52,523 nt of DNA from Erysipelotrichaceae bacterium 7770_A6 (GTDB taxonomy: Bacteria; Bacillota_I; Bacilli_A; Erysipelotrichales; Erysipelotrichaceae): positions 1-52,523 of the forward strand of contig QQXM01000020.1 of the NCBI GenBank assembly GCA_014610835.1, read 5' to 3'. A program made the position numbers and the translations under genes. The notes beneath the pieces are model-generated. The model saw only the letters and a program-made list of their open reading frames with translations. It did not search any database and was not told the DNA's origin. Below are positions 1 to 9,793 of the stretch, in pieces (position 1 is the stretch's first letter; the number at the start of each line of letters is the position of its first letter).

Positions 1-111
1 ACGGTGAATCGAGCACGTTGCCAGGTCTTTGCTTTTTTTTTATTTGTCTGTACAATACCTTGTATGAATATCAGAAGTTTATATATGAAGATAGTGAAAG
101 CTATCTTTTTT

Positions 112-120
112 TGTTATAAA
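112..120 (+). promoter_or_regulatory. extended -10 element, near-leaderless start of the lactonase gene
   Basis: TG-T-TATAAA (112-120) ends 8 nt before the ATG at 129. Transcription would start at about 127, so the mRNA would be essentially leaderless; no Shine-Dalgarno sequence is visible before the ATG. No good -35 is seen. A small hairpin (AGATAG/CTATCT) with a T run lies just upstream and may be the terminator of a preceding gene. Confidence 0.45.
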
Positions 121-128
121 ATAGTGAT

Positions 129-1061
129 ATGAAAACTATGGTTTATGCGGGTACCTATACCGCGAAATCCTCACAGGGGATTTACAGCTTTTCATTTGAA
201 GATGGAAGGCTATCTTCTTCACAATTATTTTGTGAAATCAAAAATCCAAAGTACTTAACGAAAAATGATAATTGTTTAATTACTGTTGCTGATTTTGATT
301 ATGAGAGTGGTGTTGCTTTAATCAATGCGGAAGGAGATATTAAAAGTAAAATTGCATTTGAAAAAAGAACCTCTTGTTTCATTACATCTGAAGATGATGA
401 TATTTATACTGCTAATTATCATACTGGTGTTGTTACACATTTAAAACTTGTGCAAGATGAATTGAAGTTTATGAATTCTATTCAGATCCAGGATGGTGCA
501 GGATGCCATCAGATACTTGTTTTTCATGATCGTATTCTTGTCCCTTGTCTATTTTTGGACCGTGTATTTATCTTTGATCGTTCTTTAAAAAAAATTGGAT
601 CCATTCATTTCAATGCAAATACTGGTCCTAGACATGGAGTATTTTCAAAAGATGGGAAGTATCTATATTTAGTATCAGAACTATCCAATGAACTATTTGT
701 TATAGAAACAAATGAATGGAATATTATTCATCAAATTCCTGTTTTAATGAGTCAGGAAATTCATGTCAGAGATACAGCAGCAATTCGCTTAAGCGATGAT
801 GAAAAGTTTATATATGTTTCTACAAGAACGAAAGACGTCATCTCTGTGATTGAGTTAGAAGATCATAAGCCAACAGTAATTCAAACTGTGAGCTGTGGTG
901 GAAAGCATCCACGAGATTTTATTTTATTAGATCATTATCTGTTGTGTGCTAATAAGAATACGAATGAAGTAGTTAGCTTTAAAATCAATGATGACGGCAC
1001 ACTAGGGAAGATTGTAGACAGAATTGAAGTGCCAGAAGTTGTTGCTCTAATTCAGCAATAA
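129..1061 (+). CDS. lactonase family beta-propeller protein (6-phosphogluconolactonase-like)
   Basis: 310 aa. The protein has the repeated blades of the YbhE/Pgl lactonase family (PF10282 type): an opening VYAGTYT strand, a mid-protein GPRHGVFSKDGKYLYLVSE motif, and a late HPRDF...ANKNTNEVVSF blade. Family members hydrolyse 6-phosphogluconolactone in the oxidative pentose phosphate pathway or act on other lactones. There is no signal peptide, so it is cytoplasmic. It is monocistronic, and its start is chosen because it is the only ATG before conserved sequence although there is no ribosome binding site. The family is clear; the exact substrate is an inference. Confidence 0.85.
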   Translation: MKTMVYAGTYTAKSSQGIYSFSFEDGRLSSSQLFCEIKNPKYLTKNDNCLITVADFDYESGVALINAEGDIKSKIAFEKRTSCFITSEDDDIYTANYHTGVVTHLKLVQDELKFMNSIQIQDGAGCHQILVFHDRILVPCLFLDRVFIFDRSLKKIGSIHFNANTGPRHGVFSKDGKYLYLVSELSNELFVIETNEWNIIHQIPVLMSQEIHVRDTAAIRLSDDEKFIYVSTRTKDVISVIELEDHKPTVIQTVSCGGKHPRDFILLDHYLLCANKNTNEVVSFKINDDGTLGKIVDRIEVPEVVALIQQ

Positions 1062-1126
1062 ATTTCACAGCTTTGAAGCATGTTCAGTAACATTTAGTAT
1101 GTATACTTCATGCTTCTTTTTTTCAG

Positions 1127-1429
1127 ATGCAGCCACTGTACTATTACAAAAAAGACAGAGGTCAGGAAAACATGAATGGTATCCTTGAAAACTATTGTGG
1201 AGTGATACAGTTAGATGGATATCAGGTATATTCAAAATTCTATTCTGCAGATTGCAATGGCAAGAAAGAAATTTCTGCTTGCGGATACAATAGAAGCTGT
1301 ACAGGCAACTTCTATGTGGTTCGGTTTAATTGTTTCAGCAAGAATGAACCGCCTGGATGCATAGAAGTATCTGATCTATGTACTGGAGCAGCTGTCTGCC
1401 TCAGAAACGATAACAGAAGAACTGGTTGA
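1127..1429 (+). pseudogene. IS66-family transposase fragment
   Basis: The first ~40 codons read PLYYYKKDRGQENMNGILEN and then a GVIQLDGYQVYSKF segment. This matches the catalytic core of IS66 transposases, where a short Y-x-x-x-R stretch is followed by GxxQxDGYxxY. After that the frame loses similarity, and family-like pieces (about LNACRLL-YLLE) can only be glimpsed in other frames to about 1500. The N-terminal two thirds of the transposase, the accessory orfs and the ends are absent. It is a dead relic; no terminal repeats were found. Confidence 0.65.
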
Positions 1430-1720
1430 AATATGTCTGTCATATTCAGACCAATTACCAGCATCTCTTAGAATGTAAAAAAACAGTACAAATACTATTT
1501 GCTCATTAAGAACACTTTTATAGTACATATCCCGTTTTTCTTTATCTAGATAGTATTTATTTGATACTTATCAATATCATCTGATTGACGGTGTCAGTCA
1601 ATGATGTATCTTCATCAACTATATGATGGTTTCCAAACATTATATGCTGTTAACGTATTTCATAGTTTTTCATTATCTCGTGGTCTTCTTTGATTCGCTA
1701 TTCGCGGCAAATTTTTTTTG
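1430..1720. other. intergenic stretch without a recognisable gene
   Basis: AT-rich DNA between the IS66 relic and the tRNA cluster. It may contain further IS66 debris in its first 100 nt. I see no open frame with a ribosome binding site, no RNA motif and no promoter that I would defend. Confidence 0.5.
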
Positions 1721-1750
1721 ATAAAAAAAGATCGTCAATTGACGATCTTT
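1721..1750 (-). terminator. terminator of tRNA Ile-Ala unit 1
   Basis: Read on the minus strand, a near-perfect hairpin AAAGATCGTC-AATT-GACGATCTTT is followed by a T run. It lies 5 nt beyond the 3' end of tRNA-Ala. Confidence 0.85.
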
Positions 1751-1755
1751 AGAAG

Positions 1756-1828
1756 TGGAGCTAAGGGGAATCGAACCCCTGACCCCCTGCTTGCAAAGCA
1801 GGTGCTCTCCCAGCTGAGCTATAACCCC
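1756..1828 (-). tRNA. tRNA-Ala (anticodon TGC), copy 1
   Basis: 73 nt cloverleaf on the minus strand, starting GGGGTTATAGCTCAGCTGGG, with anticodon loop TTTGCAA and the T-arm GGTTCGATTCC. Acceptor stem GGGGTTA pairs with TAGCTCC and the discriminator is A. CCA is not encoded (CTT follows). It is co-transcribed with the tRNA-Ile gene upstream. Confidence 0.95.
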
Positions 1829-1852
1829 AGGATGCAATATGAGAATAAATGG

Positions 1853-1926
<74 letters not shown>

Positions 1927-1951
1927 ATATCTTTCTCAACAGTGCTTAAAT

Positions 1952-1980
1952 ATAATATCAAGACATAGGTAATATGTCAA
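1952..1980 (-). promoter_or_regulatory. strong tRNA promoter, unit 1
   Basis: Minus strand: TTGACA (1975-1980), 17-nt spacer, TATTAT (1952-1957), followed by the conserved initiation region ATTTAAGCACTG. The same -10 and downstream sequence is repeated in the promoters at 2230-2258 and 52304-52332. Confidence 0.85.
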
Positions 1981-2000
1981 TAAAAACTTTTCAAAAATTC

Positions 2001-2028
2001 AAAAAAAAATCGTCAATCGACGATCTTT
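2001..2028 (-). terminator. terminator of tRNA Ile-Ala unit 2
   Basis: Minus strand hairpin ATCGTC-GATT-GACGAT followed by nine T. It is the counterpart of 1721-1750, differing by one base in the loop. Confidence 0.8.
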
Positions 2029-2033
2029 AGAAG

Positions 2034-2106
2034 TGGAGCTAAGGGGAATCGAACCCCTGACCCCCTGCTTGCAAAGCAGGTGCTCTCCCAGCTGAGCTAT
2101 AACCCC
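2034..2106 (-). tRNA. tRNA-Ala (anticodon TGC), copy 2
   Basis: Identical in sequence to the copy at 1756-1828, displaced by 278 nt. CCA is not encoded. Confidence 0.95.
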
Positions 2107-2130
2107 AGGATGCAATATGAGAATAAATGG

Positions 2131-2204
<74 letters not shown>

Positions 2205-2229
2205 ATATCTTTCTCAACAGTGCTTAAAT

Positions 2230-2258
2230 ATAATACCAAGACATAAGATATGTGTCAA
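2230..2258 (-). promoter_or_regulatory. strong tRNA promoter, unit 2
   Basis: Minus strand: TTGACA (2253-2258), 17-nt spacer, TATTAT (2230-2235), then ATTTAAGCACTG. Confidence 0.85.
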
Positions 2259-2301
2259 CAAGAAATATTAGAAAAATTCAAAAATTTTTCAAAAAACTTT
2301 A

Positions 2302-2330
2302 TTGAGTATGATAATAAAGCATGTTACAGT
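2302..2330 (+). promoter_or_regulatory. possible promoter of the small-exporter gene
   Basis: TTGAGT (2302-2307), 17-nt spacer, TACAGT (2325-2330), 25 nt before the chosen ATG at 2355. Both hexamers match the consensus at four positions or more, so it is plausible but not strong. Confidence 0.4.
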
Positions 2331-2354
2331 ATCACAGTTAAGTTGAGGTATATT

Positions 2355-2846
2355 ATGCAAGGATTTGTTGCTTGGTGGGCTGCACATGTTGCCTTACCAC
2401 ATTGGTTAAGTGTATTTATCGTTTCAATGATTCCTCTGATTGAAGAGCGTGGAGGTCTCATATTAGCAAAATTATTAAATATGCCATTATGGACTGGAGT
2501 ATTCTGGTGTGTTATTGGCAATATCATTCCAATTCCATTTATTCTTTTATTGATTAAAACAATATTACATTGGATGAGTGATCATCATATGAGTAAAATT
2601 ACTGACTGGATTATGGAAAAAGCTAATAAGAATCGACCAAAGATTGAAAAATATGGATTCTGGGGTTTGATGCTTTTTGTCGGGATTCCTCTTCCTGGTA
2701 CAGGTGCATGGACAGGTGCTTTAGTTGCTTCTGTATTTGATATGGATTTAAAAAAATCTTCCTTATCAATTTTACTAGGTATTTTCTTAGCAGCTGTAAT
2801 TATGACATTTGTATCATATGGAATGATTGGCGCTGTTGTTTCTTAA
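2355..2846 (+). CDS. small multidrug export protein family (Sm_multidrug_ex / COG2426) membrane protein
   Basis: 163 aa with four or five hydrophobic segments. Typical family features are the IPLIEERGGLILA motif near the N-terminus, a cytoplasmic loop rich in K/R, and the IPLPGTGAWTGAL motif in the second half, with the charged and glycine-rich loop flanked by helices. The family is annotated as small multidrug export but its substrate is poorly known. The open frame extends upstream to 2250, but those 35 codons lie over the tRNA promoter and are hydrophilic and atypical. The ATG at 2355 has a GAGG site 6-9 nt upstream and begins conserved sequence, so I use it. Monocistronic, ended by its own terminator. 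Confidence 0.8.
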   Translation: MQGFVAWWAAHVALPHWLSVFIVSMIPLIEERGGLILAKLLNMPLWTGVFWCVIGNIIPIPFILLLIKTILHWMSDHHMSKITDWIMEKANKNRPKIEKYGFWGLMLFVGIPLPGTGAWTGALVASVFDMDLKKSSLSILLGIFLAAVIMTFVSYGMIGAVVS

Positions 2847-2873
2847 CTTCCTTTTCACAAGGAAGTTTTTTTA
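2845..2873 (+). terminator. rho-independent terminator
   Basis: AACTTCCT-TTTCACA-AGGAAGTT followed by seven T, directly after the stop codon of the exporter gene. Confidence 0.85.
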
Positions 2874-2899
2874 TGTTTTAATGGAATGGGGTGATGAAT

Positions 2900-3544
2900 A
2901 TGAAATATAGTGCTTTGATTTGTGCTGCAGGCAGTGGTACAAGAATGAAACTTGGCTATAATAAGGTTTATGCAAAATTAAATGACGGACAAATGATCAT
3001 AGATAAAACAATAAATGTTTTTCTAAATGATATAGATTGTGAAGAAATTATTGTTGTAAGTGATCCAGATGTATTTTTAGAAATGCATAATGGTGTGATA
3101 GATCAAAGAATAACCCTTGTACAGGGAGGCAGCACACGCCAAGAATCAGTTTATCATGGATTAGTTAAAGTAAAAAATTCATATGTAATGATTCATGATG
3201 GAGCAAGACCATTTTTGAATCAAGATCTTTTAGACAGTATTAAAAATACATTGACAACAGAAGATGCTTGTTTATTGATGGTTCCTTGTAAAGATACAAT
3301 CAAAAAAGTAATTGATGGATATGTAGAAACGACATATGACCGCAGTACATTGATGGCAGCACAAACACCACAGGCATTTAAAACAAATTTGATTTTATCT
3401 TGTACAAAAAAAGCAATGGAAGAAAACTATACTGGTACAGATGATGCATCATTAGTTGAAAAATATAGTGATGTTAAAGTGAAAGCTGTGGAAGGCAGTT
3501 ACGCTAATATTAAAATCACAACAATTGAAGACTTAAAAGGATGA
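2900..3544 (+). CDS. ispD: 2-C-methyl-D-erythritol 4-phosphate cytidylyltransferase IspD
   Basis: 214 aa. It joins CTP and MEP in the third step of the non-mevalonate isoprenoid pathway. The nucleotide-binding signature AAGSGTRM is at residues 9-16, the VQGGSTRQESV motif near 75, the family motif HDGARPF near 105, and AAQTPQAF with the TDDASLVE motif in the C-terminal third. Length is close to the usual 225-235 aa. Upstream in-frame GTG 2891 and ATG 2894 exist, but the GGGGTG site at 2888-2892 is correctly spaced only for ATG 2900. The pathway partners are not nearby. Confidence 0.93.
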   Translation: MKYSALICAAGSGTRMKLGYNKVYAKLNDGQMIIDKTINVFLNDIDCEEIIVVSDPDVFLEMHNGVIDQRITLVQGGSTRQESVYHGLVKVKNSYVMIHDGARPFLNQDLLDSIKNTLTTEDACLLMVPCKDTIKKVIDGYVETTYDRSTLMAAQTPQAFKTNLILSCTKKAMEENYTGTDDASLVEKYSDVKVKAVEGSYANIKITTIEDLKG

Positions 3545-3566
3545 TGAAAATCATTCTTTTTTTTGG
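3541..3566 (+). terminator. weak terminator after ispD
   Basis: A short ATGAT-GAAA-ATCAT stem overlaps the ispD stop and is followed by a run of eight T. Confidence 0.45.
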
Positions 3567-3608
3567 AATTTATAAAAAACATGTGAATAGTAATAGTAGG
3601 AGGCTGTT

Positions 3609-4757
3609 ATGAAATGTAAACGATGTTTGAATGAAGATCCAGAATGGTTTTATTTGGGAAGTAAAGGCTGGTATTGTCGAAAATGCATCTCTTTTGGAAG
3701 AATTTTGATTGAAGAAGATTTAGAAGCAGAGCATGCATTGGAAATTCAAGATAGTGCTGAAGAGTATACTTTAAAATATCCTCTAACAAAACAACAGGTG
3801 AAAATAGCAGCAGAAGTCATAAAAAATATTAAAACGAAAGATGTACTTGTAAAAGCGGTATGTGGCGCTGGAAAAACAGAAATTGTGGTTCCAGTGATTT
3901 CTGAATATCTTTCAAAAAAGAAAAAAGTGTGTTTTACAATTCCTAGAAGGCAAGTTGTATTGGAAGTTGCTGAAAGATTACAGTCATATTTTAAAAATGC
4001 TAAAGTTGTTGCGGTTTGTGGTGGACACACACAAGTGCTGGATGGAGATTTGATTATATGTACAGCACATCAGTTATATCGCTATTATCAACGTTTTGAT
4101 TTGTTAATATTAGATGAAAGTGATGCATTTCCGTATCATGGCAATGAATTACTTCATTCTATAGCTCTTACAAGTTGCAGAGGAAATATAGTGTACTTAA
4201 CAGCTACACCAGATAAAGAATTGATCAAAAGACGTGAAGAAGGCAGTTTACTATGTCTTGAATTGAATGTTCGACCACATGGGAAACCAATGCCTGTTCC
4301 AAAAAGTTTTGTATTACCAGAATTAATTTGTATTTTCGTTATGCTTTACTGGCTGAAATGCCATGATAATCATCCACGAATCGTGTTTGTTTCAACAATA
4401 AAGAAAGCTTTGTGGATTGGAAAATTAATTTGTTTATTTATGCCTGCATATGTTTGCACTTCAAAAACTGAAAATCGTGATGAAGTGATAGAAAAATTCA
4501 GAGTTGAAGGAAATGGAATTATGATATCCACAACTGTTTTAGAAAGAGGTGTGACATTTCCGCATACTGATGTTTGTGTTTTAGATGCCAATAGCGGTGT
4601 ATTTGATGAAGCAAGTCTGATCCAGATGGCTGGAAGAGCAGGAAGAGACTTTCAAGATCCAACAGGGAATGTTTTATTCCTGTGCAATGAAATGAGTGAA
4701 GTAGTAAAAAAATGTATTTCATCAATAAGGAAGGCTAATGAATCATGTATTGTTTGA
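3609..4757 (+). CDS. comFA: ComFA-like DEAD-box helicase (late competence protein)
   Basis: 382 aa ATPase that in Bacillus and Streptococcus helps pull transforming single-stranded DNA through the ComEC channel. An N-terminal zinc finger has Cys3/Cys6 and Cys23/Cys26. Walker A CGAGKT is at 85-90, the DESD box at 169-172, TATP near 200, and motif VI QMAGRAGR near 345. The start has a perfect AGGAGG 5-10 nt upstream. The stop overlaps the comFC start by 13 nt, so the two are translationally coupled. DESD in place of the common DEVD is a minor variant. Together with comFC it points to retained DNA-uptake capacity, although the pilus genes at 37-47 kb are broken. Confidence 0.9.
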   Translation: MKCKRCLNEDPEWFYLGSKGWYCRKCISFGRILIEEDLEAEHALEIQDSAEEYTLKYPLTKQQVKIAAEVIKNIKTKDVLVKAVCGAGKTEIVVPVISEYLSKKKKVCFTIPRRQVVLEVAERLQSYFKNAKVVAVCGGHTQVLDGDLIICTAHQLYRYYQRFDLLILDESDAFPYHGNELLHSIALTSCRGNIVYLTATPDKELIKRREEGSLLCLELNVRPHGKPMPVPKSFVLPELICIFVMLYWLKCHDNHPRIVFVSTIKKALWIGKLICLFMPAYVCTSKTENRDEVIEKFRVEGNGIMISTTVLERGVTFPHTDVCVLDANSGVFDEASLIQMAGRAGRDFQDPTGNVLFLCNEMSEVVKKCISSIRKANESCIV

Positions 4758-5347
4758 TGTGTGGAAAATTAATAGAAGAAGGAAACTGGAAAGATGTGTT
4801 ATTTTCAGAAGATCCCTTATGTCAAGAATGCAGGCAGCAATGGAATAAAAAGAAGATTCATTTTCATTTAGATGGTGTGAATGTAAATACAGATTATGTA
4901 TACAACGCTGCATTTTCAAGTGCTTTGATTCAGTTTAAAGAGTGCGGGGATGAAGCATTAAAAGATGTTTTTCTATATGAAGTGAAAAAGAAAATACAAA
5001 GAAAATATAAAGGATACACAATTTGTTTTATGCCAAGTGCTTTAGAAAAACAAAAACTAAGAGGATTTAATCATCTAGAAGAAATGTATTCCTGTTTACA
5101 TATGCCGATGATAGATCCGTTTATGAAAACATCATCAGAGTCTCAAAAACAACTTCCAGGATATCTTAGAAGAAATATGGTACATGAAATAGCATTGAAG
5201 AGTGGAATAGTATTGCCTAAAAAATGTTTGCTTGTAGATGATACAATCACAACAGGGTCAACATTAAAAGGCGCTTTACATTGTCTGAATCAACAAGTGA
5301 AGGATATCGAAATCTATTGTGTAAGCGCAAATGAGACATGGATATAA
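4745..5347 (+). CDS. comFC: ComFC-like phosphoribosyltransferase-domain protein
   Basis: 200 aa. An N-terminal double zinc ribbon (Cys3/Cys6 and Cys26/Cys29) is followed by a type I phosphoribosyltransferase fold with the PRPP-loop signature LLVDDTITTGST near residues 160-171. Family members support natural transformation and also occur in non-competent Firmicutes; their biochemical activity is not settled. The AAGGAAGG site lies inside the end of comFA. Length is slightly shorter than typical (about 220-240). Confidence 0.88.
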   Translation: MYCLMCGKLIEEGNWKDVLFSEDPLCQECRQQWNKKKIHFHLDGVNVNTDYVYNAAFSSALIQFKECGDEALKDVFLYEVKKKIQRKYKGYTICFMPSALEKQKLRGFNHLEEMYSCLHMPMIDPFMKTSSESQKQLPGYLRRNMVHEIALKSGIVLPKKCLLVDDTITTGSTLKGALHCLNQQVKDIEIYCVSANETWI

Positions 5348-5370
5348 GTGTACATTGCTATTTTAAAGAC

Positions 5371-5399
5371 TTGACGATATAATTATTTAGCTATTTTAT
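5371..5399 (+). promoter_or_regulatory. candidate secA promoter
   Basis: TTGACG (5371-5376), 17-nt spacer, TTTTAT (5394-5399). It lies 22 nt before the secA ATG, which has its own GGAGG site. Confidence 0.45.
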
Positions 5400-5420
5400 A
5401 CGTAAAAAACGGAGGTATTT

Positions 5421-7784
5421 ATGGCAAATTTCTTATCAAAGATTTTTAACGAGGACGCTCGTAAGATTAAACAAATTGAAAAAAGAATCCAACCAGTATT
5501 GGATAAAGAAGAAGAATATAAAAATAAATCCGATGAAGAATTAAAGGCAATGACACCTGCACTCAAAGAAAGACTTGCCAATGGAGAAACATTAGATGAT
5601 ATCTATGTAGATGCATTTGCTACAGCACGTGAAGCAGCTAGAAGAGTCATTGGTGAATTCCCTTATCCTGTTCAGCTGATGGGTGCTACTGTTATGCAAG
5701 GTGGCGATATTGCTGAAATGAAAACAGGTGAAGGTAAAACACTAACATCTGTTATGGCTGTATATTTGAATGCACTTGAAGGAAAAGGAGTTCATGTTGT
5801 TACAGTTAATGAATATCTTTCAGAACGTGATGCCAACTGGATGGGACAAATTTATCGTTTCTTAGGACTTACAGTTGGTGTTAACTTGAGACAATTGACA
5901 AAATTTCAGAAGAAGCAGGCATATGCATGTGATATTACATATACAACAAACTCTGAACTTGGATTTGACTACTTAAGAGACAACATGGTTACAAATATCA
6001 ATGACCGTGTTCTTAGAGGTTTGAATTTTGCATTGGTCGATGAAGTCGACTCTATCTTGATTGATGAATCAAGAACACCATTAATTATTTCTGGCGGACA
6101 GAAGCAAACTGCAAACCTTTATTTACAGGCAGATCGTTTTGCTAAGAAGTTAAATAAAGAAGAAGATTATGAAATTGATGCAAGAAGCAAGACAGTTACA
6201 TTAACTGAAACTGGTGTTTCTAAAGCTGAGAGAATCTTCAAAGTAGAAAACTTATATGACATCTCTCATACACAGTTATTGCATCATATTAACCAGGCAC
6301 TGAAGGCAAACTTCATTATGATCAGAGATATTGACTATGTCGTTGATGACGAAAATGATGAAATCGTTATTGTCGATCCAAACACTGGTCGTTTAATGAA
6401 GGGTAGACAGTGGTCTGATGGTTTACACCAGGCAGTAGAAGCTAAAGAAGGTATTTCTATCAAACAGGAAACAACAACACTAGCTACAATTACTTATCAG
6501 AACTTCTTCCGTCTATATAACAAGCTTTCTGGTATGACAGGTACAGCAAAAACTGAAGAAGAAGAATTCCTTGAAATTTATAACATGTATGTTTATGAAA
6601 TTCCAACAAACCGTCCAGTTGCTCGTATTGATTATCCAGATGCTGTTTATGGAACAAAGAAAGCTAAGTTTAAAGCTCTTGTTGATGAAGTTGTTGAAAA
6701 ACACGCTACAGGTCAGCCAATTCTTGTTGGTACAATTGCAGTTGAAACTTCTGAATTAATTTCTAAATATCTAACTGAAAGAAAGATTCCTCACAACGTA
6801 TTGAATGCAAAGAACCATGCACGTGAAGCTGAAATTATTTCACATGCTGGTCAGAAGGGTGCAGTCACAATTGCAACAAACATGGCTGGTCGTGGTACGG
6901 ATATTAAGCTTGGTGAAGGTGTTAGAGAACTTGGAGGATTATGTGTATTAGGTTCTGAAAGACATGAATCTAGACGTATTGATAACCAGTTAAGAGGTCG
7001 TGCAGGTAGACAAGGTGACCCTGGTATGAGCAGATTCTTCGTTTCTGTTCAAGATGATCTGATGATTCGTTTCGGTTCTGAAAGAATGGAAGGTATCTTT
7101 GCTTCTTTAGGTGATGAAGCTGTAGAATCTAAGACAATTACAAAGGCTATTTCATCTGCACAAAGAAGAGTTGAAGGTGTTAACTACGATGCTCGCAAAC
7201 AATTGCTTCAATATGATGACGTCATGAGACAACAAAGAGAAACAATGTATGAACAAAGAGATTTCATCCTTGAAAATGATGATGTTCATGAAGTTGTTCA
7301 GCAGATGTTTAAGAGAGTTATTTCTGATAGAGTTTCTGCTTGTACAAATTTTGATACAAAGAGTCAGGATGTTGATGCAGAAGCATTGATCAAGGGATTA
7401 AATGAAATTGGATTTAAGGATCTTGTCAATGTTGAAGAACTTTCTGGTAAAAACCGTGAAGATATTTCTTCCTATGTATATGAAAAGGCATGGGAATATT
7501 ATGAACAGAAAGTTGAACCAGTCAAAGATAAGATCAGAAGTGTTGAAAAAGAAGTTAGCTTAAGAACAATTGACCGTGCATGGAGCAACCACATTGATAC
7601 AATGGATAAGCTAAGAAATGGTATTGGACTAAGAGGTTATGCACAATCTAATCCTTTACAGGCTTATGTTCAGGAAGGCTATCAGTTATTCGAAGATATG
7701 ATGGCAACAATTTCTCAAGAAATTGTATCCTTCTGTATGAATGTACGCGTTGTTCCAGTAAATGAAGCCAACAAGGAGGCCTAA
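5421..7784 (+). CDS. secA: preprotein translocase motor SecA
   Basis: 787 aa ATPase that drives unfolded preproteins through SecYEG at the membrane. Seen: Walker A MKTGEGKT around 100-107, the DEVDS helicase box near 207, the preprotein cross-linking region, [11 protein letters not shown], the AGRGTDI and [13 protein letters not shown] motifs in NBD2, and the helical wing/scaffold to the end. The C-terminal zinc-binding tail (CxCxnCH) found in many SecA1 proteins is missing; the chain ends shortly after the scaffold. Start has GGAGG with 7-nt spacing. The TAATG junction couples it to prfB, the classic secA-prfB pair of Firmicutes. Confidence 0.97.
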   Translation: MANFLSKIFNEDARKIKQIEKRIQPVLDKEEEYKNKSDEELKAMTPALKERLANGETLDDIYVDAFATAREAARRVIGEFPYPVQLMGATVMQGGDIAEMKTGEGKTLTSVMAVYLNALEGKGVHVVTVNEYLSERDANWMGQIYRFLGLTVGVNLRQLTKFQKKQAYACDITYTTNSELGFDYLRDNMVTNINDRVLRGLNFALVDEVDSILIDESRTPLIISGGQKQTANLYLQADRFAKKLNKEEDYEIDARSKTVTLTETGVSKAERIFKVENLYDISHTQLLHHINQALKANFIMIRDIDYVVDDENDEIVIVDPNTGRLMKGRQWSDGLHQAVEAKEGISIKQETTTLATITYQNFFRLYNKLSGMTGTAKTEEEEFLEIYNMYVYEIPTNRPVARIDYPDAVYGTKKAKFKALVDEVVEKHATGQPILVGTIAVETSELISKYLTERKIPHNVLNAKNHAREAEIISHAGQKGAVTIATNMAGRGTDIKLGEGVRELGGLCVLGSERHESRRIDNQLRGRAGRQGDPGMSRFFVSVQDDLMIRFGSERMEGIFASLGDEAVESKTITKAISSAQRRVEGVNYDARKQLLQYDDVMRQQRETMYEQRDFILENDDVHEVVQQMFKRVISDRVSACTNFDTKSQDVDAEALIKGLNEIGFKDLVNVEELSGKNREDISSYVYEKAWEYYEQKVEPVKDKIRSVEKEVSLRTIDRAWSNHIDTMDKLRNGIGLRGYAQSNPLQAYVQEGYQLFEDMMATISQEIVSFCMNVRVVPVNEANKEA

Positions 7785-8899
7785 TGGAACTTTATGAAAT
7801 GAAGCAATCTCTTTCTAAGAATCAGAATAAATTGAAATCTATGGGTATTTCATTGGATCTTGATTCTAAGAGAAAGCAGATTGAAGAGAATAATCAGAAG
7901 ATGCAGGAAGCAGATTTCTGGAATGATCAGAAAGCTGCACAGAAACTAATCAAAAATAACAATCAAATGAAGCAGCTTGTTGATAGTTATGATGAATTGA
8001 CAATGATTTTATCTGATTTAAATGAATCCGTGAATGAATTAAGTTCAACATTTGATGAAGATATGAATGAACTTGTACAAGAAGAATTTCTGGAAGCATC
8101 AAAAAAGTTTGAAGAATTTGAAATTCAGGTATTGTTGTCTGGACCATATGATAACCATAATGCAATTCTTGAAATTCATCCAGGTGCTGGTGGAACAGAA
8201 GCTATGGACTGGGCTGGAATGCTCTATCGTATGTACATGAGATATTGTGAGCGTAGAGGATTCAAGATTACACTTCTTGACTATCAGGAAGGTGAAGAAG
8301 CTGGTTTGAAATCTTGTTCTGTACAGATTGAAGGACCAATGGCATATGGATATTTAAAAGCTGAAAATGGAGTACATCGCTTAGTTCGTATTTCTCCATT
8401 TGACTCAAATGCTAGAAGACATACATCTTTCGCATCTGTTGAAATCGTTCCTCAGTTTGAAGATGATATGGATATTGAAATCGATGAAAAAGATCTTGAT
8501 GTGATTACAATGCGTTCTTCCGGTGCAGGTGGTCAGCATATTAATAAAACAGACTCTGCAGTACGTATGACACATAAGCCAACTGGCATTACAGTATTCT
8601 GTCAGACACAGCGTTCTCAATTGCAGAATAGAGAAGCATGTTTGAATCAGTTGAAAAGTAAGTTACTTCAGTTGAAGATTCGTGAACAGGAAGAAAGAAT
8701 GGCTTCTATTAAGGGTGAAGTAAAAGCAAATGAATGGGGCTCACAGATTCGTTCCTATGTATTTGCTCCTTATACGATGGTAAAAGATCTTAGAACTGGA
8801 TATGAAGTAGGAAATATTCAATCTGTTATGGATGGTGATCTCGATGGATTTGTTGATTCTTACTTGAGAAGCCAGATTACAAGTGATTCCAATGAATAA
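7784..8899 (+). CDS. prfB: peptide chain release factor 2 (no programmed frameshift)
   Basis: 371 aa. RF2 recognises UGA and UAA stop codons; the discriminator tripeptide SPF is at 204-206 and the catalytic GGQ at 249-251 in [10 protein letters not shown]. In many bacteria the gene carries an in-frame UGA near codon 25 that needs a +1 shift, giving autoregulation. Here the same region (codons 21-27) reads G-I-S-L-D-L-D without any stop, so the frame is continuous and that control is absent. An AGGAGG site in the end of secA lies 5 nt before the ATG; the two genes overlap by one base. Confidence 0.95.
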   Translation: MELYEMKQSLSKNQNKLKSMGISLDLDSKRKQIEENNQKMQEADFWNDQKAAQKLIKNNNQMKQLVDSYDELTMILSDLNESVNELSSTFDEDMNELVQEEFLEASKKFEEFEIQVLLSGPYDNHNAILEIHPGAGGTEAMDWAGMLYRMYMRYCERRGFKITLLDYQEGEEAGLKSCSVQIEGPMAYGYLKAENGVHRLVRISPFDSNARRHTSFASVEIVPQFEDDMDIEIDEKDLDVITMRSSGAGGQHINKTDSAVRMTHKPTGITVFCQTQRSQLQNREACLNQLKSKLLQLKIREQEERMASIKGEVKANEWGSQIRSYVFAPYTMVKDLRTGYEVGNIQSVMDGDLDGFVDSYLRSQITSDSNE

Positions 8900-9761
8900 G
8901 ACAATTGAAGTTACAATTGAACAAACAGAAGACAGACTTGCTTTAAAGGCTGTTTTAAGTAAAAGTGTTGGTTTAAGTAGAAGAGAAATTTCTAGATTGA
9001 AGTTTACAAACGGAATTCTATTAAACGGAGAAAATTGCAGAATTACTGAAATTGTTCATACAGGAGATATTGTTACTTTAACATTTACAGAAAAAGATCT
9101 TCCACATGTTATTCGCATGACAGGCAAACCAGAAATCTTATACGAAGATGAAGATCTTGTAATTGTGAATAAACCTGCAGGAATGGTTTGTCATCCATCT
9201 CATGAGCATCTGGATGATGATATGGGAACCGTTTTGCAGAACTATTATGGCAGTCATTTTACTGTACGTGCAATCGGTAGATTGGATAAAGATGTATCTG
9301 GTCTGATGGTGTATGCAAAAAATCAGCCAGCGGCATCTAGATTGAGTGCCCAAAGAAGTAAAGAAGAATTGCATAAGGTATATCATGCAATTGTTGAAGG
9401 TATCTTAGAAAAAAAGAAGGGTACACTAGTATACTCTTTGATTCGCCAAGAAGGAACAAAGCAAAGACTGATTTCAAAAGATGGTCAAAAATGTATTACA
9501 CATTATAAAGTCTTAAAAGAATTTGATACATATTCCTTTGTGGAAATCTCTATTGAGACAGGTAGAACACATCAAATTAGAGCAGGAATGGCAAATGCAG
9601 GCCATCCTTTGTGTGGGGATGTACTGTATGGTGGAAGTACAAATCTGATTTCTAGACCTGCTTTACATTGTGCAGTATTAGATTTAAAGCAGCCATTCAA
9701 AAATACTCCAATTCATATTGAGCTTGAAGAAGCTGAAGATATGAAGAAATTATTGAAATAG
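8892..9761 (+). CDS. RluA/RluD-family 23S rRNA pseudouridine synthase
   Basis: 289 aa. An N-terminal S4-like RNA-binding part (about 15-65) precedes the catalytic domain. The active-site motif [12 protein letters not shown] carries Asp132, and the GRTHQIRAG motif is in the C-terminal half. It isomerises specific uridines in rRNA; whether it acts at the RluD sites (helix 69) cannot be told. The ATG overlaps the end of prfB by 8 nt; an in-frame GTG lies 9 nt further upstream. It is the last gene of the secA-prfB operon and ends at a strong terminator. Confidence 0.88.
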   Translation: MNKTIEVTIEQTEDRLALKAVLSKSVGLSRREISRLKFTNGILLNGENCRITEIVHTGDIVTLTFTEKDLPHVIRMTGKPEILYEDEDLVIVNKPAGMVCHPSHEHLDDDMGTVLQNYYGSHFTVRAIGRLDKDVSGLMVYAKNQPAASRLSAQRSKEELHKVYHAIVEGILEKKKGTLVYSLIRQEGTKQRLISKDGQKCITHYKVLKEFDTYSFVEISIETGRTHQIRAGMANAGHPLCGDVLYGGSTNLISRPALHCAVLDLKQPFKNTPIHIELEEAEDMKKLLK

Positions 9762-9763
9762 AC

Positions 9764-9792
9764 AGGCGCTCCAATTTTGGAGCGCCTTTTTA
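9764..9792. terminator. bidirectional terminator between converging genes
   Basis: A perfect GGCGCTCC-AATT-TTGGAGCGCC hairpin with T runs usable for the + strand synthase; it lies between the stop codons of two converging transcription units. Confidence 0.85.
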
Positions 9793-9793
9793 C

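Noticed and set aside
2250-2354. 35-residue N-terminal extension of the small export protein
   Set aside because: It overlaps the tRNA promoter, is unlike the family, and the later ATG has a ribosome site.
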